Source: Magnetococcales bacterium
GTDB taxonomy: Bacteria; Pseudomonadota; Magnetococcia; Magnetococcales; Magnetaquicoccaceae
DNA: 64,000 nt
Direction of reading: 5' to 3'
Assembly (NCBI GenBank): GCA_011089965.1
Contig: JAANAU010000001.1
Coordinates: 124,001 to 188,000, forward strand
Part shown: positions 20,057 to 29,624 of the stretch, one piece after another
Layout of the letters: every line of letters begins with the position of its first letter
Numbering within the stretch: the first letter of the stretch is position 1
Made by a program: the position numbers and the translations under genes
Notes under the pieces: model-generated
What the model saw: the letters and a program-made list of their open reading frames with translations, nothing else
Databases searched by the model: none
Told to the model about the DNA's origin: nothing

Positions 20057-21030
20057 GCCCAGACCCCCGCAATGGCTTGCCGACAGACAGGACACCGTCC
20101 ATTTTCCAGACGATTCTCCTGTATAGTGAAACCAAATCGACGAATCAGCAAGGTATTGTCACGCGGACAGCGGGTCTCCTCCCCGACATTGCCTGCCAGA
20201 TTGCCCACATAGACATGCTCCAGACCGGCAGACAATGCCTCGGTACGGCATTGGATCAGGGTTTCGGCAGGGGTTGGAGGAAGGTTTTGCATCTGATACA
20301 TGGGATAGAAGCGACTGAAATGGAGGGGTGTCCCGGCTCCCAGATAACGACGGATCCAGACAGCCATCTCCCGCACCCGTGCCAGATCGTCATTCAGACC
20401 CGGGATCACCAGATTGGTGATCTCGATCCAGACATTGGCCTCCTTCATGATCACCAAAGCGTCCAGCACCGGTTTGAGTGTGGCCCCGCACACATCCCGA
20501 TAAAAACGATCATCGAACGCCTTGATGTCGATATTGGCAGCATCGATCCACGTGGCCAGGGCGCGCATCGGTGCCCGATTGATATATCCTGCGGAAACCA
20601 GGACATTTTTCAACCCTTTGTCACGCGCCACCTCGCTGGTGGCACGGGTGTATTCATAAAAAACCAGAGGCTCGGAATAGGTATAGGCAATCGACTGGCA
20701 CTGTTTGTCCATGGCCATGGCCACCACCTCGTCCGGAGGAGCCTGATAGACCACTTCCATCTCTTCCGCACCACGCTGGGAGAGTTGCCAGTTCTGACAG
20801 AACCGACAGTGCAAATTGCAACCGGCAGTGGCTATGGAAAAGATCGACGTGCCGGGCAGAAAATGAAACAACGGCTTTTTTTCCATGGGGTCGATATGGA
20901 TGGCCGATGGGCGACCATAGGTCACGGCCACCAGTTTGCCATCCAGATGAACCCGCACCCGACAATCCCCGGCACCCCCTTCCGGAATGACACAAGAGCG
21001 CGGACAAAGGGTACACTCCAACGCACGCAT
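20053..21030 (-). CDS. AmmeMemoRadiSam system radical SAM enzyme
   Basis: A 325-residue radical SAM protein of the PflA-like type. The cluster-binding motif is CNLHCRFCQNWQ (CxxxCxxC), preceded by FLPGTSIFSIATAG and followed by SYTYSEP-like (IAYTYSEPLVFYEY) and NIDIKAFDDRFYRDVCGA, all hallmarks of this family. Extra cysteines occur at the N-terminus (CTLCPRSC) and C-terminus (CPRD and CPVC), probably for auxiliary metal or iron-sulfur sites. It sits 6 bases after a sulfotransferase gene and overlaps the small Tat-motif gene. The family is defined by co-occurrence with Memo and AMMECR1. The substrate is unknown. Confidence 0.94.
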   Translation of the reverse strand: MRALECTLCPRSCVIPEGGAGDCRVRVHLDGKLVAVTYGRPSAIHIDPMEKKPLFHFLPGTSIFSIATAGCNLHCRFCQNWQLSQRGAEEMEVVYQAPPDEVVAMAMDKQCQSIAYTYSEPLVFYEYTRATSEVARDKGLKNVLVSAGYINRAPMRALATWIDAANIDIKAFDDRFYRDVCGATLKPVLDALVIMKEANVWIEITNLVIPGLNDDLARVREMAVWIRRYLGAGTPLHFSRFYPMYQMQNLPPTPAETLIQCRTEALSAGLEHVYVGNLAGNVGEETRCPRDNTLLIRRFGFTIQENRLENGRCPVCRQAIAGVWA

Positions 21031-21036
21031 GGCCTG

Positions 21037-22113
21037 TCACCTCTTGCCGCCGGTTGCCCAACGCACCACGAGATGGCCCAAAGGACCAGCCAGATACAGC
21101 ATTGGCACCATCCCCCATTTGGCCTTTTTGGCATAATAGATCGGGGTGACAAACCGTTTCCAGAGTGCGGTTGTCCGCCGCAGCGTCAATCCCACCCGTT
21201 CCCGGAAAGAGGGATCCGGAAATGAACGCGGATAACCACACTCACACAGGGTCTCACCGGCGATGAACTCAAACAGGCGCTGCTCATCCTCTGGCATGGC
21301 ACGCCGCCACTTTTCCCGATTGTCCACCCGGACCGGACCGCGCAACAGGTCATGTGTCCCACCGGTGGAGAGGACTTGTGCCGTCGGGCTGTCGGTCAGA
21401 CGCATGGCCCCTTCCGGTTCTGGCAAACCCAAAAAACGGGCCACGGCCTGCAAGGTCTCTTCGGGCCGGGTCAGCAGGGTCTCATAGCGGATCTCCAGAT
21501 AAGAGGCCGGATGACGCACCCCCCAGGCCCGTTTATCGGTCACATGCCGACTCCACAACCAGGCTGCCTCACCCAAGGTGGCTGGCCCCCACCAGGATTG
21601 CCGCCAGGAGAGGGCCACATCCCGACCATCGCGTACCATATGGATCACCTTCAGATCAGGCAGGTGACGCTGCCAGATCTCCAAAGGGAGTGATTCATAG
21701 AAAGAGCTGTTATCCACCCATCCAACTCGACCGCACTTCCGGGCATAGGCGGCAAACACCGCCCGGACCATCTGGCCAAAACTGCTGAAGTGACGCTGCA
21801 ATTCGGCCTGCTCGTGGCGTACGGCCAGCAAGGTGACCGGTTCCAACTCGGTTGCGGCCTTGCCAGGATAGTTGCGGGTGACCAGGATCTCCTGAAACGC
21901 AAAGACCGCTGCCAACAGGCGCTTTTGTTGGGCCGGTTGGGACAAATCCCCCCAAAGCCACAAGAATCGATCAAAATAGGGAATGAAATGGGTCTCCAGA
22001 GGTGCGGCCAAACCCAAGCCCGCCTCCAGCATGGCCGTGAGCAGGGTGGTTCCGGAACGGTCACATCCGACCACAAACAGCGGCTGGCCATTGGGCAACT
22101 GGGCGTCTGACAT
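21037..22113 (-). CDS. Sulfotransferase family protein
   Basis: A 358-residue PAPS-dependent sulfotransferase. The 5'-phosphosulfate loop is FVVGCDRSGTTLL at the N-terminus and the 3'-phosphate segment is MVRDGRDVALSWRQSWWGP near residue 150, followed by the conserved EIRYETLLTRPEE. It would move a sulfonate to an unidentified carbohydrate, peptide or small molecule. Start 22113 has AGGAG upstream. It is first in the minus-strand operon that continues with the radical SAM, Memo-AMMECR1 and MCP genes. Why a sulfotransferase heads an AmmeMemoRadiSam operon is not known. Confidence 0.9.
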   Translation of the reverse strand: MSDAQLPNGQPLFVVGCDRSGTTLLTAMLEAGLGLAAPLETHFIPYFDRFLWLWGDLSQPAQQKRLLAAVFAFQEILVTRNYPGKAATELEPVTLLAVRHEQAELQRHFSSFGQMVRAVFAAYARKCGRVGWVDNSSFYESLPLEIWQRHLPDLKVIHMVRDGRDVALSWRQSWWGPATLGEAAWLWSRHVTDKRAWGVRHPASYLEIRYETLLTRPEETLQAVARFLGLPEPEGAMRLTDSPTAQVLSTGGTHDLLRGPVRVDNREKWRRAMPEDEQRLFEFIAGETLCECGYPRSFPDPSFRERVGLTLRRTTALWKRFVTPIYYAKKAKWGMVPMLYLAGPLGHLVVRWATGGKR

Positions 22114-22267
22114 TACCTTCTCCTCAATTTTTCATTTTTTTCATGTTGTTATATCAAATTCTCCACAGGATGTGCAACCATTTTTTTACTGGTCAAATCC
22201 CCTGATCAACTCAATAATGAATCCTGTGCGTTTACGGATCGATTCCAGGTGATATGACAAGAATCCC

Positions 22268-25200
22268 ATGCAGCCAAAATTCGGCGTTCTCCTGATCCTT
22301 TTCCTGTTGGGGACAAGCTCTGTTGGTCTGGCAGCAGAAGCACCGCACCGTGCCAGGCTGATCGACCTGGATGGAACCGTCGAATTCAACCCGGAAGATG
22401 CCACCACCTGGCGGGAGGCCAAAGTAGGCCAGGAATTGCGCACCGGGGATCACATCCGCACCGGTCCCTTGAGCCGGGTCTCCCTGTTGATGGCCGATGA
22501 AAGCCTGATCAAACTGAAAGAGAGTACCGATCTGGTGATCGGCGAAGTGGCTCCCAGCAGCGTCTGGAGTCTGGAAGAGGCCAAGGCCGAACAGCCCCCT
22601 TCGATTCGATCCGAATTCCGGTTGCAAAAGGGCGGAGCGTGGTTTTTGAACAAAAATCGCGAAGTGGCGATCCAGTTCAAAACCCCGGCAGCCGAAATCG
22701 GCGTGCGCGGAACCGAACTGGTGGTCCAGTTGGATGGCCATGATGCCATGCAAGTCACCGCTTTGGAAGGAAGCGCCCAGATCCAGAATCCTCATGGAGA
22801 GCTGGTGATCACCAGCGGCGAGGAGGCCGTGACCCGCAGCGGAAGCGCCCCGGTCAAACAAAAAATGTTAACCACCGAAAACGCGGTACAATGGTTCATT
22901 GCCGTCCCTGCGCTGTTGGCCACCCGGAATCTGCAACAAAAAAACCAAACCGCCGCACAACAGGCCAGCTTGCAGGAGGTATGGCGTGATTTCCAAAGCG
23001 GTGCCCTGGTGCGCGCCAGCCAAACCCTGGCCGCCTTCACGGCGCAATACCCCCAGGATGCAGTGGGTTGGCAGTTGCGTGCCTTGACCGCCTTGGCCCT
23101 GGACCGTCGCGAAGAGATGGAAAGCGCAGCCCGTCAAGCCACCACGACCGGCGCGGATGCAGCCAATTCATGGATCATCCACGCGTATGTCCAACAGGCC
23201 CTGTTTCAGTTGGATGAGGCGGAACGGTCGATCCGACGGGCGTTGGCCATCGAAGCGGACAACATCACGGCCCGCGTGGCCCTGGCCCGTCTGCAATTCG
23301 GTGGTGGACGCACGCAGGAGGCGCTGACCACTCTGGACCAGGCGGCACCAGAGGTCATGAACACCCATGCCGAGGGAAACAATCTGCGCGGATTCATGCT
23401 TTTGGCTCTGCGCCAGGAAGCCGGGGCGCGGCAACACTTCCAGCATGCCATCCGCATCGACTCCACCCTGGCCGAACCCCATCTGGGCCTGGGCCTGATC
23501 CATATGCGGCAAGGAGAGACGGCGCGTGCCTTTGAAGAGATCACCACTGCCGTATTGCTCGATCCGACCCGCTCATTGATGCGCAGCTATTGGGCCAAGA
23601 TGCTCTATCAGGTCGAACGTCACCAAAAAGCCCTGGATGTCTTGCAAATGGCCCGCATGTTGGATCCCAGAGATCCCACACCCCATCTGTATGAAGCCAT
23701 GATCCTGCGGGATCTGAATCTGCCCACTCAGGCGATCCAGGCCATCAACCAGGCCATGGCCCGCAACGACCATCGCGGGGTGTACCGCTCCCGCTTCATG
23801 CTGGATGGCGATCTGGCGGTCAAAAATGTCGATCTGTCCAAACTCTACAACCAACTGGAACTGGACGCCTGGGCCAGAGGCAAGGCCATTGCCTCCACCC
23901 GTCAGGATTATACCAACTCTGCTGCACACCTGTTTTATGCCGGCTCCCTGACCGATGAAGAGGGACGCTCCTGGGCGCGCAATACCGAAACCCTGCTGGC
24001 GCGCCTGCTGCAACCTGCCAACCTCAATACTTTCAACTCATTCAATCAATACACGTCATTTGTCGAAAAACCCGGACTCCGGTTTGATCTCTCGGCCACA
24101 GTGGGCAATCACAAGACCTTGAACCACTATGCCGTGGTCTCCGGTGCCGTACCGCAACAGGATCTGGCATTCCAGGCCGGTCATTTCACCTCCAACACCG
24201 ATGGCTGGCGCTCCGGGCAAGCGGATCACACCCGCTCGCTGGTCGGCTATCTGAAGTGGGATGGCATCCAGGATGGCAGCGTGCTTGTGGCTGCCAGTTG
24301 TACCGGACTGGAACAATCCGGTGTCGGAGAACGTCGGCATGAGATCGACGCACCACCTGCACCCCGGGATGCGCTGACCAGCCGCTCCTATCGTTTGGAA
24401 GGAGGATATCATCACCATTTTGGTCCCGGTTCCGATCTGTTGCTCCATGCCGCACGCATCCGCACACCGCTGGAGATCCAAAACGTCTCCGGTCTGGATT
24501 GGGCGGATGTGGATGGAGTCAACCATCTCTATGACTGGCTGCACGGAATCGGACAAATCAGCGACTATCATCAAGTGCAGGGGGAGTATCTGTACAAATA
24601 CGGGGCGCATCAATGGTTGGCTGGAGCCATTCACTATGCTGGCACCATGGCCTACAACCACGATACCTGGCTTGAACTCTATGGACCGGTCGAATTCGGC
24701 ACCTACCCCTGGTCCACCCTGATGGCCGATCAAAAGCGCACTTTGGAAACCTTGTTTGTCCAGGACATCTTTCAGATCACGCCATCCTGGATCCTGGAAT
24801 CCGCCATTCATTTCGACTACATGCGTACCGGCAACCTGGAAAGTCAGACCACCTGGAGTCAATCCCAATGGAGTCCACGTCTGGGTCTGATCTGGAGTCC
24901 GGAAAAAGAACATACCGTACGACTGGCGGCCTTGCGCTCCCTGTTGCCTTTTTACAGCGACCGGCTGGATCCGGCGGACATTGCCGGGGTTCCGATCCAT
25001 CGCAATGGTGCTGCCGGTTCTGTGACCGACGAAGCGCAACGGGTGTGGGAATATGCCACGGATCAGGGGATCTGGTCCACCGGACTGTTTCGTGCCCATC
25101 GTGAATTGCCTGAGATCCACGCCACCGGCAACCGGTTGATCTGGGAAAGCGAAATTCAAGGGTTGGAGTTGCAGCACAACCGGCTGTTGGAGTGGGCACC

Positions 25201-25567
25201 CGGTTTGGGCCTGACGGCACGCTACCGGTTGCAACAGATTGAGGATCCCCGTGCCGAGTTGGCCAACACAGTCAACCGCGACGAACATCTGGCCGTGCTG
25301 GGTCTCAAATGGGTGGATGCCAGCGGCTGGTCTGCCAAGGCCAAAGAGAGCTGGCGTTGCACCGATTTTGCAGCCCAACGGGCCAGCGAGCAGATCTGGA
25401 TCACGGACCTGGAATTGAACTACGAATTTCCCAAGAAGTGGGGGGTGTGGCAACTCAAGGTCAACAATCTGTTTGACCAGCGGTTCAATTGGGTGACCGA
25501 TCCGTTTGTCTTGCAGGGTCGCAACCCGGCACGGGAGATCTTGATGACCATTGACATGACATTTTAA
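22268..25567 (+). CDS. FecR-TPR-outer membrane beta-barrel fusion protein
   Basis: A 1099-residue secreted protein. A signal peptide (MQPKFGVLLILFLLGTSSVG, cut after LAA) is followed by a FecR domain at about 30-200 (GTVEFNPEDATTWREAKVG, VRGTELVVQLDG). TPR-like helical repeats run from about 215 to 480 (for example DEAERSIRRALAIEADN, ARQHFQHAIRIDSTLAEPHLGLG). From about 590 the chain is an aromatic-rich alternating barrel. It ends in EILMTIDMTF with a terminal Phe, as in TonB-dependent receptors and other outer-membrane barrels. No TonB plug domain is seen before the barrel. The FecR part may bind peptidoglycan or a ligand; the transported substrate is unknown. A divergent 154-base region separates it from the sulfotransferase. 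Confidence 0.85.
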   Translation: MQPKFGVLLILFLLGTSSVGLAAEAPHRARLIDLDGTVEFNPEDATTWREAKVGQELRTGDHIRTGPLSRVSLLMADESLIKLKESTDLVIGEVAPSSVWSLEEAKAEQPPSIRSEFRLQKGGAWFLNKNREVAIQFKTPAAEIGVRGTELVVQLDGHDAMQVTALEGSAQIQNPHGELVITSGEEAVTRSGSAPVKQKMLTTENAVQWFIAVPALLATRNLQQKNQTAAQQASLQEVWRDFQSGALVRASQTLAAFTAQYPQDAVGWQLRALTALALDRREEMESAARQATTTGADAANSWIIHAYVQQALFQLDEAERSIRRALAIEADNITARVALARLQFGGGRTQEALTTLDQAAPEVMNTHAEGNNLRGFMLLALRQEAGARQHFQHAIRIDSTLAEPHLGLGLIHMRQGETARAFEEITTAVLLDPTRSLMRSYWAKMLYQVERHQKALDVLQMARMLDPRDPTPHLYEAMILRDLNLPTQAIQAINQAMARNDHRGVYRSRFMLDGDLAVKNVDLSKLYNQLELDAWARGKAIASTRQDYTNSAAHLFYAGSLTDEEGRSWARNTETLLARLLQPANLNTFNSFNQYTSFVEKPGLRFDLSATVGNHKTLNHYAVVSGAVPQQDLAFQAGHFTSNTDGWRSGQADHTRSLVGYLKWDGIQDGSVLVAASCTGLEQSGVGERRHEIDAPPAPRDALTSRSYRLEGGYHHHFGPGSDLLLHAARIRTPLEIQNVSGLDWADVDGVNHLYDWLHGIGQISDYHQVQGEYLYKYGAHQWLAGAIHYAGTMAYNHDTWLELYGPVEFGTYPWSTLMADQKRTLETLFVQDIFQITPSWILESAIHFDYMRTGNLESQTTWSQSQWSPRLGLIWSPEKEHTVRLAALRSLLPFYSDRLDPADIAGVPIHRNGAAGSVTDEAQRVWEYATDQGIWSTGLFRAHRELPEIHATGNRLIWESEIQGLELQHNRLLEWAPGLGLTARYRLQQIEDPRAELANTVNRDEHLAVLGLKWVDASGWSAKAKESWRCTDFAAQRASEQIWITDLELNYEFPKKWGVWQLKVNNLFDQRFNWVTDPFVLQGRNPAREILMTIDMTF

Positions 25568-25623
25568 TCATATTCAAATATCTCAAACCCTGCATTCAGG
25601 ATTCGTACCAGACAGAGTTCATA

Positions 25624-27072
25624 ATGTTGCGATCATTTTTTCATCTCAAAAGAGCAAACGTCCTCTTCCGCAGAATCTTCGGGATTCCTGTTCATTTTTA
25701 TCTGTTTCTTGCAGTCTCGGTGGTTTTGGTACTATGGATTGTTTCGATTGAGCCTGCATTCTTCAGATCGCTGCTTTCCATGGTATCCATGGAAAATCTT
25801 ATCCATATCCCAACAGCATTGCCCAAGCCCCCAACAACAACACCCAATACAACCCGCACAGATCCATACCGGCATGTGCTTGAAATTCAGGAACTGATCG
25901 ATCTCCATCTGATTCCCAATCCAACAGAGCTGTCCCGGGAAACGGTCAAAGAGCGCAGCCAGGCGTTGGTCAACCATTTCAGAACTGTTCAACATGACCA
26001 CAGCATGCCAACAGAAGCGGAAATTGAAAAAACGATCAATAGATTCATCCAATCCATGGATAAATATGGTTATTACGAACCTCCAAGAGTCCACCCCTTT
26101 CCAAACAACGACAAATCAACTTATGGTATTGGAGTGCAACTTTTTGTCACAAACAATCAAATCATTCTGGTTCCGGCAAAAGGAGGCAGTGCCGATAAAG
26201 CCGGGTTATCGGATGCAGTCATACTCAAACGCATTGAAGATCAACCCGTATATGCTGATCCATCTGACAAGGCCATTGCCAGGTTGGATGAGGCATTGAA
26301 GAAAAAAACCATCAAGATAAGTATAAAGAGATTTCGCGCTCAGAATGAAGAACAGTTTAAATTGCAAAAGAAAACCATAAACAATCCTTCCACAGAAACA
26401 CGCACACTATCGAGCAATGGAAAGCAGATCCCTTATTTACGCATCTTGAATTTTTCGACAAAAACAACGCATCGAGAAATCACACAATATCTTGCAAACA
26501 CCTGGGAAAGCCCATTGCCAATCATCCTTGATTTGCGCTATTGCACCGGAGGGGATCTGTATGAATCATTGGATGCCGTATCACTCTTTGTCCAGACAGG
26601 CACCACTTTGATCTACACGGAAGATGTGCATGGCGGACAAACCGAGCATCAGGCTTTGTCTGGGGAGAAGAAATACTTGAATGAGCGCATCGTTCTGCTG
26701 GTTGGCCCCCTGACAGCCAGTTCCTGTGAGATTTTTGCTCAGGCCATGACCGCCGGTTCAGAACCGGGAAGAGTGCGTTTGATCGGTGGCAGAACCTATG
26801 GCAAATGTCTTGCGCAAAAGAGTTTTCCACTCTCCAATGCCGGACAGCTTGTCTTGACGAACCTAAAGGTGCTTTCTCATCCAGACAAGAGCTATTGCCC
26901 GCTTGCGCTCCAGGATCCGAAGTTGCACGTCACGGAAGAGGCCCTATGGGACATGCAAACCATCGAGGCATGCCTGCCATTCGCCCTCTCCTCCAATCCG
27001 CAACGTGGCCACGACTCTGAAGCGCATGCAAGGTGCAAACCCCGTGATCAGAACGGAATCATCACCCGATAG
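25624..27072 (+). CDS. S41 family C-terminal processing peptidase, membrane-anchored
   Basis: A 482-residue serine protease. TM at about 22-42, a PDZ-like domain at about 165-245 (YGIGVQLFVTNNQIILVPA, KAGLSDAVILKRIEDQPV), then the S41 catalytic domain. The nucleophile is probably Ser366 in GPLTASSCEIFAQAM, with Lys394 in RTYGKCLAQK. LDLRYCTGGDLYES is the family Asp-Leu-Arg turn. In the CtpA/Prc group the dyad cuts C-termini of envelope proteins. It follows the FecR-TPR-barrel gene by 56 bases and ends 70 bases before a converging gene. Its AT content is clearly higher than in the previous gene and matches the next 8 kb. Confidence 0.87.
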   Translation: MLRSFFHLKRANVLFRRIFGIPVHFYLFLAVSVVLVLWIVSIEPAFFRSLLSMVSMENLIHIPTALPKPPTTTPNTTRTDPYRHVLEIQELIDLHLIPNPTELSRETVKERSQALVNHFRTVQHDHSMPTEAEIEKTINRFIQSMDKYGYYEPPRVHPFPNNDKSTYGIGVQLFVTNNQIILVPAKGGSADKAGLSDAVILKRIEDQPVYADPSDKAIARLDEALKKKTIKISIKRFRAQNEEQFKLQKKTINNPSTETRTLSSNGKQIPYLRILNFSTKTTHREITQYLANTWESPLPIILDLRYCTGGDLYESLDAVSLFVQTGTTLIYTEDVHGGQTEHQALSGEKKYLNERIVLLVGPLTASSCEIFAQAMTAGSEPGRVRLIGGRTYGKCLAQKSFPLSNAGQLVLTNLKVLSHPDKSYCPLALQDPKLHVTEEALWDMQTIEACLPFALSSNPQRGHDSEAHARCKPRDQNGIITR

Positions 27073-27142
27073 ATCTCAAAGGCAGCTCCTTCAAATCCTT
27101 TCAGAACAATTGGATGCGCACTCTCATACATGACTTCTATTG

Positions 27143-29572
27143 TCATACGTCAGGTTCTTTCACCCCATCTACGACATTAGGGTCATGATTGTCCATCAAT
27201 TCAGGCCGAGGTGCCGCATTGGATATTTTCTGCCGATGCTTTGGCGTCTGGTTTGACGACTCGAACTGTTCCCAAGGGAATGTCGTACGCTCTTCCGGGT
27301 TTGAAGCCACCCTGGGAGACTTGCGGATCTCACTGTCGAGCTGATTGACCAGCGAATCAAAACTGTGCATGATTGCAGCCGGAGAAAAATTCAACTCATC
27401 TTGATTCTGAACATAGATAGTCTTCTGCAACTCCTCAATAGTGAACTCTCTTTCCTGATATTCCTGATTCAGTCTCTCCTGGGCAATCAAACGGATATTT
27501 TCCTGGGCTGCAAGCTGCCGATCATAACTTCCCAACAATTCATTACTTTTCTTCTTTTCAATCTCCAATGCCATACTGATTTTCATTTCTCTTACTGCCT
27601 TCATGGCCATGCGTTTTTTGCCTTCAATGTCCGCATCATCTTTTTCAACGACTGTCTGGAGTTTGCGCACATTGAAAATATTGACACTGACACCATAGAG
27701 CTGACATATATGATTACGAATTTTCATTGTCATCGAATTCTCAAATCTCTCTCGCATGATGATACCATCCATGATTTGCGCTTCCGTCATGGTTGACAGT
27801 ATCGTCATCAAATGGGTTTCGATATCTTTTCCAATCTTGTTCATGTCAAAGTTGCATTCCTTGAATCGATACCAGCCCTCCTCATCCACTCCATTCACAG
27901 AAAAATCTCCACAAATCGGCACGGGATAGCTCCCCTCCAAAGGAAAAACCTCAGCCTGGAATGAACCGTGAGATTTCAACAGATCAGTCAATTTTCTGGT
28001 CACTTCCGACTCTTCTTGACGCACCTTCACATCAAGATCAGTCGCTTTGAATTTTTCCGTCAATTTTGCTATGATCTCTTCCACCAGCTTTGATTTGATG
28101 GATTGTTTAGTTTTGTGATCAATCACATCAAAACTCATATAATATTGCTGAGGATCAATATCGCGCATAAACCCATCTATTGTCTCTCTTGTCAGGTTTG
28201 CAATATTGCGCACAATGACACCAGAACCCTCTATCTCCTGTTTTAATAGAGGCTTAACTGTAGATAAATCAATAAGCTTTCCTGTTATCAACACCCCTAA
28301 CCTTGCCGTAACCTGTGGTGATGCTGTTTTGCACTCCACATCATCCAATTCAAAACGAAATCCCTCCAACAGCTTTTCCGGACCGGTCTCGGTTTTGGTC
28401 ACCAATGGATCGATTTTGTATCCGATCTTTTCACTCCACTCACTCATCTTTTTTTTGATGTCTGTGGCAATGGTGGAAAAACCGGTCAAAACATCCTCAT
28501 AGGTTTTTTTGTACAACTCTTGTTTAACAGCATAATCAATTTTTTCATTGAACCAACTGCGCAGATCGGGAGCGCCAGCCAATCTGTAACGTGCATAATC
28601 CACCAGATGGGCTTGCGCCTGGTTGATCACCTCCACCGGTTTTGGAAATTCAATCAGTTCAACACTGACTTTATGCTCCAAAGAATCATAAAACTCCTTA
28701 ACCGGACGTTCTTCAATCAACCGCAACCGGAAATCCAGGAGGTTCCGTCCTCTTCTCCGGTTCAAAACAGTGTTCAAATGATCCTGAGTTTCTCTGGACA
28801 GTTCACCGTTTCTGACCTTGGTAAAAAACTCCTGTGGCGAATAACTCTTCAGGAGGTAATCCTGCAATGCAGCCTTCAGCAAATCCTCATTGGATAAGGA
28901 AGAGCGACAACTCTCGATCCGTGCCAGGTCGATTTTTTCAGGTATCCAATCACTGGAAGCAGACAAGGAAAAAAACTGTTCTTCATGGAAATCACGAATT
29001 TTGACTGGTATCTTGGAAATATTGTAGGTTTCTCTTTTTTGCAGTTGGCTGTCATGGGGATAGATCAACCAGATTTGCATCTCCAACCCGGCCTGTTCGC
29101 GGGCCAAACTGGCGCACCTCTGGGCAATCTGGTCACGCCTGACAGAAAAATTTTCCAGGAAATCCTTCTCATTGCCAGACAGAGTCTCTTTCAGCCACCT
29201 TCTCAACAGGCGATCCACTTCCTGTCCGGGAGTCGATGGACTTTCCAACTGCCTGAGAAATTTCTCCTCCTGACCTTCGATCACATAAGCCTGGTAGCGC
29301 AACATCAGCCCAAGCTGCAATCCCGATGCAGGATCCTGCACCGGGTTCTCCATGCCCGTGCGTGTAGCCGTATAGCTGAAACCCGTGGGAAATCTTATCT
29401 GGTAATGGAGCAAATGCTCTTTCTTCCAAGGGTCACCCGAAAAGAGACCTGGCGTAAAGATTTTCTTCTCCCGTTTATCAAAATGAATCACTTTCCAACC
29501 GGAGATTTCCGCCTCGTTCACCGGTCTGAAAAGATATTGAAACGTCGAATGAAACGGGTGCTCGTTGCTCAT
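27143..29572 (-). CDS. Large SPFH/band-7-like coiled-coil protein (tentative)
   Basis: About 809 residues from ATG 29572, preceded by GGAG; in-frame ATG 29584 and earlier codons are alternatives. I do not recognise a named family. The central and C-terminal parts look SPFH-like. They have two alternating strand/helix segments, the second ending MKIRNHICQLYGVSVNIFN. A long charged helix (EGKKRMAMKAVREMKISMAL, QENIRLIAQERLNQEYQ) follows, as in flotillin-type proteins. A similar short segment near residue 185 (REQAGLEMQIWLIYPHD) may be another copy. There is no N-terminal membrane segment, so it would be soluble or peripheral. It is transcribed after the large helical protein gene. AT content is high and the function is unknown. 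Confidence 0.75.
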   Translation of the reverse strand: MSNEHPFHSTFQYLFRPVNEAEISGWKVIHFDKREKKIFTPGLFSGDPWKKEHLLHYQIRFPTGFSYTATRTGMENPVQDPASGLQLGLMLRYQAYVIEGQEEKFLRQLESPSTPGQEVDRLLRRWLKETLSGNEKDFLENFSVRRDQIAQRCASLAREQAGLEMQIWLIYPHDSQLQKRETYNISKIPVKIRDFHEEQFFSLSASSDWIPEKIDLARIESCRSSLSNEDLLKAALQDYLLKSYSPQEFFTKVRNGELSRETQDHLNTVLNRRRGRNLLDFRLRLIEERPVKEFYDSLEHKVSVELIEFPKPVEVINQAQAHLVDYARYRLAGAPDLRSWFNEKIDYAVKQELYKKTYEDVLTGFSTIATDIKKKMSEWSEKIGYKIDPLVTKTETGPEKLLEGFRFELDDVECKTASPQVTARLGVLITGKLIDLSTVKPLLKQEIEGSGVIVRNIANLTRETIDGFMRDIDPQQYYMSFDVIDHKTKQSIKSKLVEEIIAKLTEKFKATDLDVKVRQEESEVTRKLTDLLKSHGSFQAEVFPLEGSYPVPICGDFSVNGVDEEGWYRFKECNFDMNKIGKDIETHLMTILSTMTEAQIMDGIIMRERFENSMTMKIRNHICQLYGVSVNIFNVRKLQTVVEKDDADIEGKKRMAMKAVREMKISMALEIEKKKSNELLGSYDRQLAAQENIRLIAQERLNQEYQEREFTIEELQKTIYVQNQDELNFSPAAIMHSFDSLVNQLDSEIRKSPRVASNPEERTTFPWEQFESSNQTPKHRQKISNAAPRPELMDNHDPNVVDGVKEPDV

Positions 29573-29624
29573 GTATGGCTCCATACCACAATGTTGTGAA
29601 TAATCGGTCAATACATACAAGTTT

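Noticed and set aside
24056-25453. 465-codon minus-strand open frame
   Set aside because: Shadow of the FecR-TPR-barrel gene.
27129-27145. Hairpin between the S41 and SPFH-like genes
   Set aside because: Only a 5-bp stem, too weak to call as a terminator.
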